Shown here: positions 53,264 to 64,000 of the stretch, piece by piece
Layout: the number at the start of each line of letters is the position of its first letter
Numbering within the stretch: the first letter of the stretch is position 1
Origin: Hygrophila difformis
Taxonomy: Eukaryota > Streptophyta > Magnoliopsida > Lamiales > Acanthaceae
Direction of reading: 5' to 3'
Assembly (NCBI GenBank): GCA_030278955.1
Contig: JAOANR010000002.1
Location: forward strand, 26,398,057-26,462,056
DNA length: 64,000 nucleotides
The notes under the pieces: model-generated
Told to the model about the DNA's origin: nothing
The model's input: the letters and a program-made list of their open reading frames with translations, nothing else
Databases searched by the model: none
Translations under genes and position numbers: made by a program

Positions 53264-55115
53264 TTACAACTTCCTCCTTCTCTGTTTTCTCCTCCAATCT
53301 AGAAAGATGATCTGCTACTCCATTATCTTTTCCTTTTCTGTCTTTAATAATAATGTCAAACTCTTGTAAAAGTAAAACCCATCTTATCAGCCTAGGTTTG
53401 GCTTCTGGCTTTGAGAAGAGATATCTTAATGCAGTATGTTCTGTGTAAACTATCGTTTGAGCTCCAATAAGATATTGTCTGAACTTGTCAAAAGCAAAAA
53501 CTACAGCATACATTTCCTTTTCTGTAGTAGTGTAGTTTATCTGAGCATCATTAAGAGTATGGCTAGCATAATAGATAACATGATGTTTGCCTTCTTTATG
53601 TTGCCCCGAAACTGCTCCTACTGCATTCTCACTTCCATCACACATGAGTTCAAAAGGTAAACTCCAATCAGGAGACTGAACTATAGGTGCAGTGATTAGT
53701 TTCTCCTTCAAGGTCTTAAAAGCAGTCAAACAATCTTCATCAAAGCTAAATGTCACATCCTTATGAAGAAGATTACATAAAGGTCTTGCTATTTTAGAGA
53801 AGTCCTTAATAAACCTTCTATAAAAACCAGCATGACCAAGAAAACTCCTTACTGCCTTAATCGTTTTGGGTGGCGGTAGATTTGCTATCACAGAAACCTT
53901 AGCCTTATCTACTTCTATTCCTGCTCTAGATACTTTATGTCCTAGGACAATTCCTTCCCGAACCATGAAATGGCACTTCTCCCAGTTAAGAACCAAGTTA
54001 GTGTCCTCACATCTTTGCAAAATTTTTGACAGATTTTGTAAAGAATCTTCAAAATCAATTCCATGAACGGTAAAATCATCCATAAACACTTCAATGCATT
54101 TTTCAATAAAATCAGAGAAAATACTCATCATGCATCTTTGAAAAGTAGCAGGAGCATTACATAATCCAAAAGGCATTCTTCTATAAGCAAATGTTCCATA
54201 TGGGCAAGTAAAAGTTGTTTTCTCATGATCTTCACTAGCAATTACTATCTGATTATAACCAGAATAACCAACTAAGAAGCTGTAAAATGGTTTACCTGAC
54301 AGTCTTTCTAACATTTGATCAATAAAAGGTAAAGGAAAATGATCTTTTCTTGTGGCAGTGTTTAATTTTCTATAATCAATGCAAACTCTCCAACCGGTTA
54401 CTGGTCTTGTTGCTACTTCATCACCATGTTCATTAGTCACAATGCAAATCCCACCCTTTTTGGGTACAACTTGTGTTGGACTTACCCATTTACTATCAGA
54501 AATAGGATAGATTATACATGCATCACGTAGCTTGATTACCTCCTTGACAACTTCCTGCATTGGTGGATTTAGCCTCCTTTGTGGTTGTCTGGATGGTTTG
54601 TATTCATCTTCCATCAGGATCCTATGCATACAAATGTGTGGACTGATGCCTTTGATATCTGCTATAGTCCAAGCAATTGCCTGAATATGATTTTTAAGAG
54701 TACCTACTAGAGCTTGTTCTTGTTCTTCACTCAGTTTGGATGAAATTATTACTGGAAGCTTCTTTTTGTCTGCCAAAAAGGCATACTTAAGATGTTCTGG
54801 TAATACTTTAAGTTCAAGCTCATGTGGGTTTTCTATTGATGGAATTAATTTGCTTCGAGTTTGCACTTCCATCTTTAAATCAGATCCTTCTTTAAAAAGA
54901 TCTGTTTTATCAATGTCATCCTCAAATTGTTCTGAAGATGACATATCCTCACTTTCTGATCCATCCTTGATTTCACCAGTCTCAGGATCAGCGAATCTAA
55001 CCGCGCACAAGTAAGCAAAAGTAGCATCTTCAGCATTTGTGAGTGGGGTGAGATTGTTCTCAATTACATCAGTGGTAAAGAGATTATAGTAATCAAAAAG
55101 ATTTCCCCCCTCCAT
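53244..55115 (-). pseudogene. Athila reverse transcriptase-RNase H (right copy)
   Basis: Open for 623 codons. RT blocks: [11 protein letters not shown], the palm motif [10 protein letters not shown] (near 54073-54085), [13 protein letters not shown]. RNase [41 protein letters not shown] copies the element RNA; RNase H removes it. It is out of frame with the protease part (break at 55115-55120) and with integrase. Confidence 0.9.
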
Positions 55116-55119
55116 AGTA

Positions 55120-56847
55120 CTAGAATCTAATCCCTTTTCCCGCTACATTGGTTTCAAAAGCATTAAAAGGATATGTTGACATCTTTATCATGTCGAAAGT
55201 AACTTCCTGGTCATCAACATGAAGTTTCACTATGCCATTCTTTGCATCAATCATGGCTCCTGCAGTCACCAGGAAAGGCCTTCCTAATATGATAGGAATC
55301 CTGACATTTTCATCGATATCAAGAATGACAAAGTCAGCTGGAAAACAAAGGCCTCCTGTCTTGACCAAAACATCTTCAATGATCCCTTCTGGTCTGGTGC
55401 TCGATTGGTCAGCAAAGAAGAGAGTCATATTAACTGGCCTCATCTTCCCCAAGTCCAAACGTCTAGCCATAGCAAGTGGCATTACATTGATGCTGCTTTC
55501 TAAATCACAGAGCCCTCGCCCAGCTTCTTTACAGTTGATAATCAGGGGTAAGGTAAAACTCCCTGGATCTTTAAGCTTAGGAGGAATCCTTTGTTGAAGA
55601 ACCAAGCTACAATTCTGATTTAAGACCACCATTTGCTGCTCTCCTGCACTTCGTTTCCCTGAAATCAATTCTTTCAGAAACTTAGCATAAGTGGGCATTT
55701 CAGCAATTAATTCAACCAAAGGGATTGATATTTCAATGGCCTTAATCTTTTCAAGAAATTTCTTAAATTTAATTTCTTGAAGATCATTTTTGAGTCTCCC
55801 AGGATATGGTATCCTGGGCATGTGTTCATCCAGTGAATCCTTTTTGTTACCTGTAGAGTTAGGATTATCATTACCTCCCTCTGTTTCCTTTGGAAAGGAG
55901 TGTCCTAAGACATTCTTTTCCAAACCCTTATCCTCAAGTATCTGTCTTTGTTCAAGTTGATCATCTTCTTCCATCGTCTGAACATCCTTGAACTTTTTCT
56001 GCTGCAGCAACCTATCTCGTTTCTTTTCAAATTCAGGATCAACAACCTCTTTTCCTCCCCTCAATGTAACTGCCTTACACTGTGGATTTGTTTCAGAAGA
56101 ACTTGGTAATTTTCCTTTTTCTCTCTGATGTAGTAATTTGGCCATCTCTGTTACTGAATTCTCAACATTCTTGATTGAAGCCTGCAGTTGGTTATTTGTC
56201 TCTGTCTGCTTAACAATAAACTCCTTCAGAGCATTCTCCACCTTTAAAGAATAAGTATTATCCTGAACAACAGGATAAGGTTGCTGTGGAAAATTTGCAG
56301 GGACTGGTGCAAACTGTCCATATGGTCTATTCTGTTGATTCATCTGTTGAGGAGGTCTCTGAGGGTACATTTGCTGCTGTGGATAAAATGGTTGTTGAGG
56401 ACGAAATTGTTGCTGATTTTGTTGAGGTGGATTCAAGAGATGGGCATTCTGTGCGTTCTGAGTATTACCATAGCTCAGATTCGGATGTTTGTTCTGGAAT
56501 CCAGTGTTGTTACAGCTCTCATCCTGCTTTGGTGTTTCCTGGAGTTGTGGGCACTGATCATTGTGATGTGGCCCTGAGCATATTCCGCACTGATACACTG
56601 ATTCCATTGGAGCAGGTCGAAGGATCATCACTGGTTGTTGTTGTTGTTGATGCTGAACTTGTTGACTTGTTTGCTGAGCTAGCTGTAACTCAGCAATCTG
56701 TTTAGTGAGTGCTGCAAATTTCTCTTCATTTTTGTCTGTGTGGATGACAAGACTCTTCCTTGTAGGAGATGGTGGGTCATCATCTTGGAGGACTGCGCTG
56801 CTAGCTGTCATGGTGTCTATTGTTGACCACGCTCTGTCAAGTGGCAT
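55120..56847 (-). pseudogene. Athila gag C-terminus and protease (right copy)
   Basis: Gln-rich linker, then a CCHC knuckle CGICSGPHHNDQC, a long charged spacer, and the aspartic protease region (GLCDLESSINVMPLAMARRL, ILGRPFLVTAGAMIDAKNG). The usual catalytic triplet D-L/S/T-G reads D-L-E here, so the protease is probably inactive. A frameshift at 56817-56847 separates it from the capsid part. Confidence 0.85.
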
Positions 56848-57713
56848 CTGAAGTAATTGTTCCCCTCCAGTGCATTAATCATCATCTGCCAAGTGTGAGT
56901 GAGTCCGGTGAAAAAGATCTTTAAAAGTCTTCTTTCTGTGATACCATGTTGCGGGCATCTCTTAAGCATATCAAAGAATCTGTCTCGAGCATCCTTCAAA
57001 GATTCTCCTTTTCTCATCTTGAAGCTAGAAATCTTATATACCCATTCATCTACTTTACTTTCTGAAAAATATTTGAGCAAGAAGTTTCTGACTAGTTCTG
57101 GCCAAGTAGCCTTCTGTTGAGCATTTAATGAATCATACCATTCTTTCGCAGCACCATCCAGAGAGAATGGGAACATTGCTAGTTGAATGGTTTCTCTTGA
57201 GGCTCTTCCCTTCTTCACTGTCTTACTCAGTTCAACAAACTTTTTGAGATGCAAGTGTGGATCTTCAGCACTCAGCCCATAAAAAGCTCTGGAAGAAGCT
57301 AAGTTTAATATACCAGGTGGTATATCAACCTCCTCATCTGTTCCAGCCAAATACTGATCAACATTTGGTTGTCATGGTTGATATTATTTTTCTTGAGGAT
57401 TCAGAGCAGGATTAGCAAAATTTGGTGGAAAGTAGTGCTGATGAACGAATTGTGGTGCAGCAGCCCTCTGTGGTGCTTGAAAATGTCCTCGAAGTGGTAC
57501 ATTTTGCTGATTGTCTGGTTGTCCATTTGGTAAGTTTCCAGGTCCGTCATTTTGTCCATTGTTAGCCATTCTAGTTATTGTTGAAAGATTCCCTTCTACA
57601 AGATCTCTCTGTCTCCTTCTAGCACTTGCTCTGATCAGCCTTGCTGTTCTCTCAAGTTCACAATTAAAGGGAAGCAAAGGTTGCCTTGAAGATCGAGTTA
57701 TTCTTTCGCTCAT
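56817..57713 (-). pseudogene. Athila gag N-terminus and capsid (right copy)
   Basis: Start MSERITRSSRQPLLPF at 57713. The capsid-like region (DPHLHLKKFVELSKTVK, LFPFSLDGAAKEWYDSL-type block, RFFDMLKRCPQHGI) is typical of Athila gag. Two stops, TAA at 57381-57383 and TGA twelve bases on, interrupt the same frame after NPQEK. Confidence 0.85.
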
Positions 57714-57836
57714 AAACTGTTGAGACTTCTCTGTGAACAAAATGAAAGAATTAATGAATTTGTTATGGTGTAAAGTAAATAATTACAGTTAAACCAAAGA
57801 GTATCTACAGTTCTAAAAATTCATAACGCTACACCC

Positions 57837-57854
57837 TCCCCGGCAACGGCGCCA
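57837..57854 (-). other. Primer binding site of Athila (tRNA-Asp)
   Basis: On the minus strand TGGCGCCGTTGCCGGGGA, complementary to the 3' end of tRNA-Asp, one base behind the LTR end (TACGTATCA). The tRNA-Asp site is usual for the Athila/Tat group. Confidence 0.92.
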
Positions 57855-57855
57855 T

Positions 57856-59633
57856 TGATACGTAATTTATGCTCAACGTATTTTAGTCGCAAGTATACGA
57901 CATCGCATCAAGTAATAAACCGGTGAAGAACCGAGTCGAACCACAGGGAATTAAAATATATTATTTCATACTTTAGTAACTTTGCATAATTTAAAGTTCA
58001 ATTAATTGAATGAGTTGAAAAATTAGTCGAGTAGACATATCTAAATTCTACAAAAACATAATTTTAATGAAAAGAACTAGTAATTGGCAAAATTTAGTTC
58101 TACTCTAATATATTAGCTAATTAATATGTTCATAGGCTGCTTATGTCCTGATTTAAGAATCAAAATTTGGCTTGATTAATTTCCACTGTAAATTAATGTC
58201 GTGTTCTCCAACATCGAAACATTATCAAAATCCAAGAATTAATGAACTCTAAAATCATCTTCCGATTTTATTTAGAGCACAAATATTCCAGTGACATTGC
58301 ATCAAAAATCTAGGAGACTAAATTAAATCTATTTCGCCAAAAATTCTTAATCTTGTAAACTCATTATGGGATTTATGAATTTACATAATTCAAATAGCAG
58401 GATATTAAGAACGTAGTAATAATTTCCAAGACATTCATGTATAGAAAATTCACTTGCTATCATTCATCCAATAATGCACTGTTTCATGAATTGTATTATT
58501 GATTAAATTACTCATCTTTTCCAGATTGAATAATTTCAATCAATTTATGGATCTGAAAATTAGTCTTCCAACTTGAATTTTCAGAATTGGAATCGCAGGC
58601 AAAGAGAATTGAATTTGTTCCCCAGACTGGTACTAAAATTCTAAGTACTCTGTCATCTCTCGATTTATACAAAGTACTTCTATAATAATTCCCTGCCATT
58701 CAAAGAACAATACATAAAATATGCAGTTAATCGTTCAAACAAATTCAAGGAATCAAACAAATAATGTAGGAAATACTCCCTTCGATGATGTTTTATTCAT
58801 ACTTCAATGTGTCTCGCAGAATTGTTCTTGAGCACACCAAATTTGCAGTCGAATCTTCAATACATGAAGTCTGGAAACTTACTATATAAAGATTATTGCA
58901 GCCTACAAACTTATTTCTACTAATCTAGGGAAATAGAAACAACAATTACAAATTCCTAAGAAAGCATGAAAATCTGAAAGTTGGAGTGTTTTTGGATGTA
59001 GATTGATGATGTTCTGTGTCTCTCTAACCCTCCGATGTATATCTCGTCTATTCCCGTCGAATTGCCTTTAAAAACCGACCAAAAGAACCACAGAAAACGG
59101 GCAAAGAAACTGACACAACGAACTTGGAACTGTCGGACCTAGCGTAAATCGACGCTAGACTGCAAAAGTTGGCGTAGTTGCTCTGCCTGACGCTAGCTTT
59201 AAAAATCAGGATTTTTGACTCTTCAGTTCTGGCGTTATTTGATGCTACGGAGCTCTTTTTGGCGTAGTTACTCACATCGACGCCAGCTTCTCCATGCCTT
59301 AGAAAATTCCTCCATTCAACTCAACCTCTTGCAATCCCATTTTAATCCAAGCTCCTGCCAATCATAAAACCACACATAAATCCATTGAATCCTCATAGAA
59401 ATCATTCCAACTACATACTCATGGATTGAATAAATCACACAAACTTGGCAAGCAAACTGAAAACAAGGAATTCAAAGCAAAAACAACCTATTCTAATGTA
59501 ATATACTAAGAACACCACAACTAGCTAAAAACTAACTAAAAACAAAGAAAATGGAAGAATTCAAGCATAAATTTGCATGAAATCCGGTGTAGATGAAGGC
59601 TAAAATATAGGTCCCATTGTGAGCTATCAACAT
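57856..59633 (-). repeat. Athila LTR (1.78 kb)
   Basis: Minus strand TGTTGATAGCTC ... TACGTATCA. One side touches the primer site of the gag-pol at 57713; the other touches a polypurine tract (59634 onward), so this LTR borders internal DNA on both sides, as in tandem elements sharing an LTR. A TATA-like TTTATATAG lies at 58884-58892. No long ORF. Confidence 0.75.
59139..59285 (-). repeat. Variable-stem hairpins in the Athila LTR
   Basis: 59139-59158: CTAGCGT-aaatcg-ACGCTAG, a perfect 7-bp stem. 59260-59285: TGGCGT/ACGCCA. Between them are related half-sites (TGGCGTAG, GACGCTAG, TGGCGTTA, GATGCTACG). Same design as the CGCTTTG arrays with different sequence, in the U3 half of the LTR. Confidence 0.65.
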
Positions 59634-59961
59634 CCTCATACTTAAATGTTGCTCGTCCCCTGAGCAACAAAAGAAAATTAGAAACACAACACTAAAAGCA
59701 TATATGAAATGGAACAAATGAATTTCTTCTCAATATAGAAACAAGCAATTTTATGTAACATAAATGACAAAATGGACTGGAATTTCATAAACTCGATGAC
59801 TTGAACATCACATAATCAGTCACATAAAATCCATAGGCCAGGAACAGGCATCAAGGCATCTATCAAAATAAAAGCTTCTTAATTAGGTATGCTTTGAATT
59901 TCATTTCTTTTTATTGAGTGATTGATGATTTGGTTTCACAATTGAGGGGAACCCCACTATC
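59634..59961 (-). other. 3' internal end of a neighbouring Athila-type element
   Basis: The minus strand reads GGGGACGAGCAACATTTAAG then TATGAGGA against the LTR, a typical Athila/Tat polypurine tract. No ORF is seen. It continues after the hAT insertion at 61984. Confidence 0.6.
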
Positions 59962-59969
59962 CTTATAAT

Positions 59970-61975
59970 TAGGGGTGGGCACGGTTCGGATACTCGGGAT
60001 TTTTCAGGTATTTGCTAACCGAACCGAACCGAGCAAATATTCGAAAATGCTAACCGAAACCGAACCGAAAAATTCGGTTAACCGAAATTTCGGTTAACCG
60101 AGAAAAATCCCACTATTCGCGGTTTACTCGAACTGAACCGAACCGAGCCATCGTATGAAAGTTTTGCTCTCCGAATAACCGGAACATTGATTAACCGAAA
60201 AAATAATCTTCTATTTGCAAATAATATAAACCGAACCGAACCGAATCGCATCATAAAATTTCAAAAATAATTTTAGAGCATAAATATCCAAAATCAAATG
60301 TCAATTAGTTACAATCTTCCACAAAATATCAAAGTATACATACTCAACATACTTAATTGGACAAAATCATCCCCACATAACAAAACATCCGGCATCTTTA
60401 ATTCTTGTCTCCAACCAAAACATTAAGAGCTGCAAGATCCAACAAGAGATATAGCCAATGAACGACAGATAAATATCATTGATCATAAAAAATGACTCCT
60501 AATGAATAAGATGAAAGTTACCTTGTCACAAATCAGAAACTAGTTCAGGTGCATCAGTAAGCATATTTGCTACAAAGATTGCTGTAGTCACACAATTGAA
60601 TGTATGTATCATCAAGTCAGGAGTAACAAGAAAAGAAAAGCATGTTTATACTAATAAAACTGCTATTGTAATTAATAAAAACTCAATAACATAACACTTA
60701 AATAAAGGAAAAACATGATAGCCACATTAATTTAAGGAGGAGATTGTTGCCCTGCCATGGATCATCGATCAATTATTTAAACAACAGCCTATGGAACATA
60801 TTGGAAAAGATTGCTACCCTGCTATATAAGCATTTTTATACAGAAGCCAAATCTAACAGCAGCATATTCCCTACAACTATATGGAATAGATTGCAGCCTA
60901 CTCCCTGCTATGTAAGCATATGGAACAGATTGCTACAACACCAGCCAAATAAAGTAGTGTTCCCAGCCATATGAACTATAATTTATATATTCGAAGAAAT
61001 TGCCACTAAAATTTCACAACTAGAAGCAGGCAGAGCAGGCAGAGATCTCATTCCATAAAGTAGTGTTTGTAAAAATAAATGTGAAAAGTTGGCTGCTTTA
61101 TCAAAATCGATTAACCATTCCAAAAATTGGAAAAAACAATGTATCGTAAGTGTACGAACATAATCATCATAAATAATCAATACTTACAGATAAACAGCTA
61201 ATCACAAACTCATTTAAGAAAGGTCGGGGTCACTGATAGATACGCTAAACATAAGGAAAATCAAGCACAAGGCATAAAATGTAGGAAACAATTTTCGTAG
61301 ACACCCAAGGCTGCTTTGGCCATAAAAGACGAGACAAAAAATAAAAAATAAAAAGGGAGCATAAGTTTCTCGAGTATTATAAAAGGCAGATGATTCAAGC
61401 AAAAAATAACCTGCGTCAAACAAAACGAATATAGATCCCGAAGTTTTCAGGGATGGCTTTAGATGCAAACCTTATTTTCCCCAAAACTCCTCGGATCTAC
61501 GCCCCGGAGTCGAGTAGAAAGAAGCGAAGAGCAGAACAGTGAAGGTCGAAGGAGATGAGAAGGGAAGGGAAGGGCGGAAGGACTGATCGGCGGCGGCGTT
61601 GTGCCGCTATCAAGTACCAAGACCCGAAGGCAGAAGGAGATGACACGCTGAGAGCGGCGCTGAAGAGTGGAACGAGTAATCTGAAATCTGTTTTAGGATT
61701 AGGGTTGAGTATTTTGAATTTTGTCATTTAAAAATTAATATAAATATAATTTATATAAATATATATTTAAAAATTAAAATTTAATATTAATATACGGTTC
61801 GGTTCGGTTAACCGGGGAAAAAAATCTTAAAAACTGAAACCGAACCGAACCGAGCAAATACCTGTATTGAGGTATTTGTATTCGAACCGAATACCCCGGT
61901 TAACCGAAAATTCGATTCGGATTCGATTCGAATCAGCGGTTCAACGGTTCGGTTCGAATTTTTTGCCCACCCCTA
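59970..61975. mobile_element. Non-autonomous hAT element (2.0 kb)
   Basis: Ends TAGGGGTGGGCA and TGCCCACCCCTA are inverted repeats. The 8-bp target duplication CTTATAAT flanks it at 59962-59969 and 61976-61983; 8 bp is the hAT hallmark. Both ends carry many CCGAACCGAA/TTCGGTTAACCGAA subterminal repeats, likely transposase sites. There is no transposase ORF. At 61440-61730 there is a GC-rich island unlike the AT-rich remainder, possibly a captured 5' end of a host gene. Confidence 0.9.
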
Positions 61976-61983
61976 CTTATAAT

Positions 61984-63423
61984 GGACGAGGCTTCAACTC
62001 TTTTGTTCATGGCACTTTTCCTAAGTTGTAGACGGTTGAATTCCAAAAGCTAGTCGTACCAGAGGAACAATGTGTCAATCATCATAGCCATTATTTTATT
62101 TTATTTTATATTTTTTTTTTGAGGCATTTGGCTTTATATAATCAACTCAATAAAAAGAGGTAAATTATTGCATACCTTTATGTTAGACCACTTTTGAAAT
62201 ATGTTAAGTAGATAATAGCCCCGATGCAATTTCTAACCAAGATTGAATGTCACCTTCTATGCACAAACTCAAATATAACCTTGTTTTAAAAATTCCAGCA
62301 TTTGGTCATCTTAGATACATAAAACATGGTTTGGTTCGTTATTGAGAAGACTGAAACTTGTGTATAAAATAATTGATAAAAAGTGTTGAGTTTCTCAAAA
62401 ATTTCCCAAAAATTTTTTAACCAAGCCGTAATCTACACCAGAGTATATGCTATTTGAACTCAAATGCTTCCAGAAACACCTAACTAAACCAAAAGAAGCT
62501 AGAGATAAAGCAAACATGATAAAGCAATGAAATCCCTATAAGCAAATAATACAAGCATGCATCTTCATGGCCATCACCAAGCAATCCTCAAAATAATAGC
62601 ACATGCCTTGCATCAACAGAATATCGATAACCTTACCATAATTCCAGAAATAAGCAAAAGAACAATGTCACCTGGTATCATGCTCAAATACATAATGTTG
62701 AGGTCCTGTTCAGATTTTAGTTAATGACCAATGATTCCACCTTGAACCTAACATGCCAGGATCATTACTGCATTTGATTTGACATAATTCGCTCAACGAC
62801 CTGCTTACATTGCCACTGCTTTGTTCCAGATGCAAGCTAAAGATATTCCCTGTAAAGAATCTCAATTCCTTTGGCACCAACCTGAAATATTCATCTCCAA
62901 TAAGTTCAAGCAATATTTTTCCAAAACAAACAAGAAAGATAAAAAGAAAACAGAGAATCATAAGGTGGAACAATGTCACCAGGGAATTAATATCTCAATC
63001 TGTGATGTACTACTTACAACAATGATATCCCAACCTTGAATCAAACCACCTTATCACTTTGCTCTCAATTCGAATCAACAGGTTAGAGAATGTCCTGCAT
63101 CAGACTTCACACCACCTTTCCAGATCAAATCATCACAGAAATAATAGATTGAAGCGACATCGTTCCCCAAAAATCAACACAAAGCAGGATGAAAAATAAC
63201 AACTAACTGGGAAAGAAAGAACCAAACATCTAATATAATAAAAGGTCATCAACCAAGCACTTAGAACATAACAAGCTTTAATCCACACAAATCAACAAGT
63301 GCTAATATTAATTCAAACCACAGCCAAAAAAGTTTCTCAGTTTCAGTTCCTAAAAGTTAGCACTCAATCTCACTCACTATCATCATTCGACTCAGCTTCA
63401 CTTTCACTCTCATCATTATTTTC
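61984..63423. other. Non-coding sequence, probably Athila-type internal DNA
   Basis: AT-rich, without a long ORF. One minus-strand stretch near 62790-62930 reads LLELIGDEYFRLVPKEL, which looks exon-like, but I cannot identify it and no splice structure supports it. Confidence 0.3.
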
Positions 63424-64000
63424 TGTAACACCCCGGATTTGATAACCCAGGCCGAGGTGTCACCGCCGCATCCCCCTAGCAAGACACGGCTTCCCGAGCT
63501 CGCTAAGGAAATGCAAGGCTTGTGGGTATGCAAAAGATTTAAAACATTCAAGATATAGTCCGGAAATTTATAATACTTAAAACGATAGTAGTAATCATCA
63601 TGCGCGAAAAAGTAAATAGAGTAAATGCAGCGGAAAGTAAATCACGGCCAACATGGCCAAATCCTCGGGTTTAACAGACCCGGTAAAACAGTACTATGAT
63701 GCAGAAAGCGAAATGTTCATAATAATTCCCCCCAAGTGCATGCGTATGCGTCACTCGACATACTCTGTAAAAGAAAAATGACAACGGTTGTCAGTATAAA
63801 AATATACTGAGTAAGTTAATCCCTAACTAACAAATAAAAGGGGTTACAAGTGTTTAAACTAAAGATTTCGCTTAACGTACGAGAATTTAAAAATACATGA
63901 TTTATTAGCAGCGGAAAATTATGATTAAAGAACTTAATTTAAAAAGCGTAATCTAAAGCATAATTTAAGATGCATAAAATTTAAATACGTAATTAAAGAC
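63424..64000 (-). repeat. LTR of a beta-like chromovirus, cut by window end
   Basis: TGTAACACCCCGGATTTG onward is the reverse complement of the last 577 bp of the beta LTR, about 95% identical by eye. The rest lies outside the window, so a full element and a solo LTR cannot be told apart. Confidence 0.88.

Noticed and set aside
58508..58699. Small ORF in the Athila LTR
   Set aside because: Short, no family match, inside an LTR.
57856..59633. Pairing this LTR with 14601-17897 as ends of one element
   Set aside because: No sequence likeness seen beyond the boundary style; kept as an open question, not as an element call.
1..64000. tRNA, rRNA or organellar insertions
   Set aside because: None seen; the only tRNA-like matches are the retroelement primer binding sites.

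Overview
The window is nuclear DNA of a flowering plant, most likely a eudicot. It contains Athila-type and chromovirus Ty3/gypsy retrotransposons with tRNA-Asp and tRNA-iMet primer sites, plant F-box genes of the At2g35280/At1g67623-like kind, GT-AG introns, a hAT element and no prokaryotic signals. The species cannot be named from the sequence. Almost everything is transposon or transposon-associated. The only open genes that look host-like are small F-box genes.

Layout: (1) 1-8483, plus strand: end of an Athila-type pol, a region of short hairpins, F-box genes A (broken), B, C and D, two perfect hairpins, and a long unknown ORF. (2) 8484-14600: remnant of a minus-strand chromovirus (called alpha: 3' LTR plus broken pol) that interrupts the long ORF and ends at a poly-C breakpoint. 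(3) 14601-20502, minus strand: an Athila-like LTR with TATA box, its polypurine tract, and the C-terminal part of a second copy of the long ORF. (4) 20503-30216: a complete non-autonomous chromovirus-derived element (beta) with both LTRs and target duplication CCGGG. It splits that long ORF and carries an antisense gene. (5) 30217-40029, minus strand: the rest of the long ORF, then F-box D', C', B', a chimeric relic, E and A', in mirror order to the left arm. (6) 40030-51464: chromovirus gamma with target duplication TAAAA; its 3' part was replaced by a duplicated block made of part of F-box A' plus the LTR. (7) 51465-59633, minus strand: hairpin region, Athila gag-pol, tRNA-Asp primer site and LTR. 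(8) 59634-64000: more Athila-type 3' sequence holding a 2.0-kb hAT element (8-bp target duplication CTTATAAT), then the edge of another beta-like LTR.

The main result is a large inverted duplication. The unit [Athila pol end - hairpin region - F-box A, B, C, D - paired 11-bp hairpins - long ORF] occurs once on the plus strand at the left and once on the minus strand at the right, where it is split by beta and gamma. In both arms the coding parts of F-box C, F-box D and the long ORF start directly behind a splice acceptor, all in the same phase. That phase fits a 17-nt first exon lying in front of B. The F-box cluster may therefore be cargo of a giant retroelement expressed by alternative splicing from a common leader, or a host cluster caught between retroelements and then duplicated. 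The two Athila-type LTRs in the right arm do not match each other by eye, which is the main argument against a single element.

A second theme is structure in the non-coding parts. Three unrelated LTR or UTR regions carry arrays of short hairpins whose stems change by compensating substitutions. The clearest is a seven-unit array inside both beta LTRs with a constant 13-nt loop. Percent identities given here are by-eye estimates; no alignment or database search was run.
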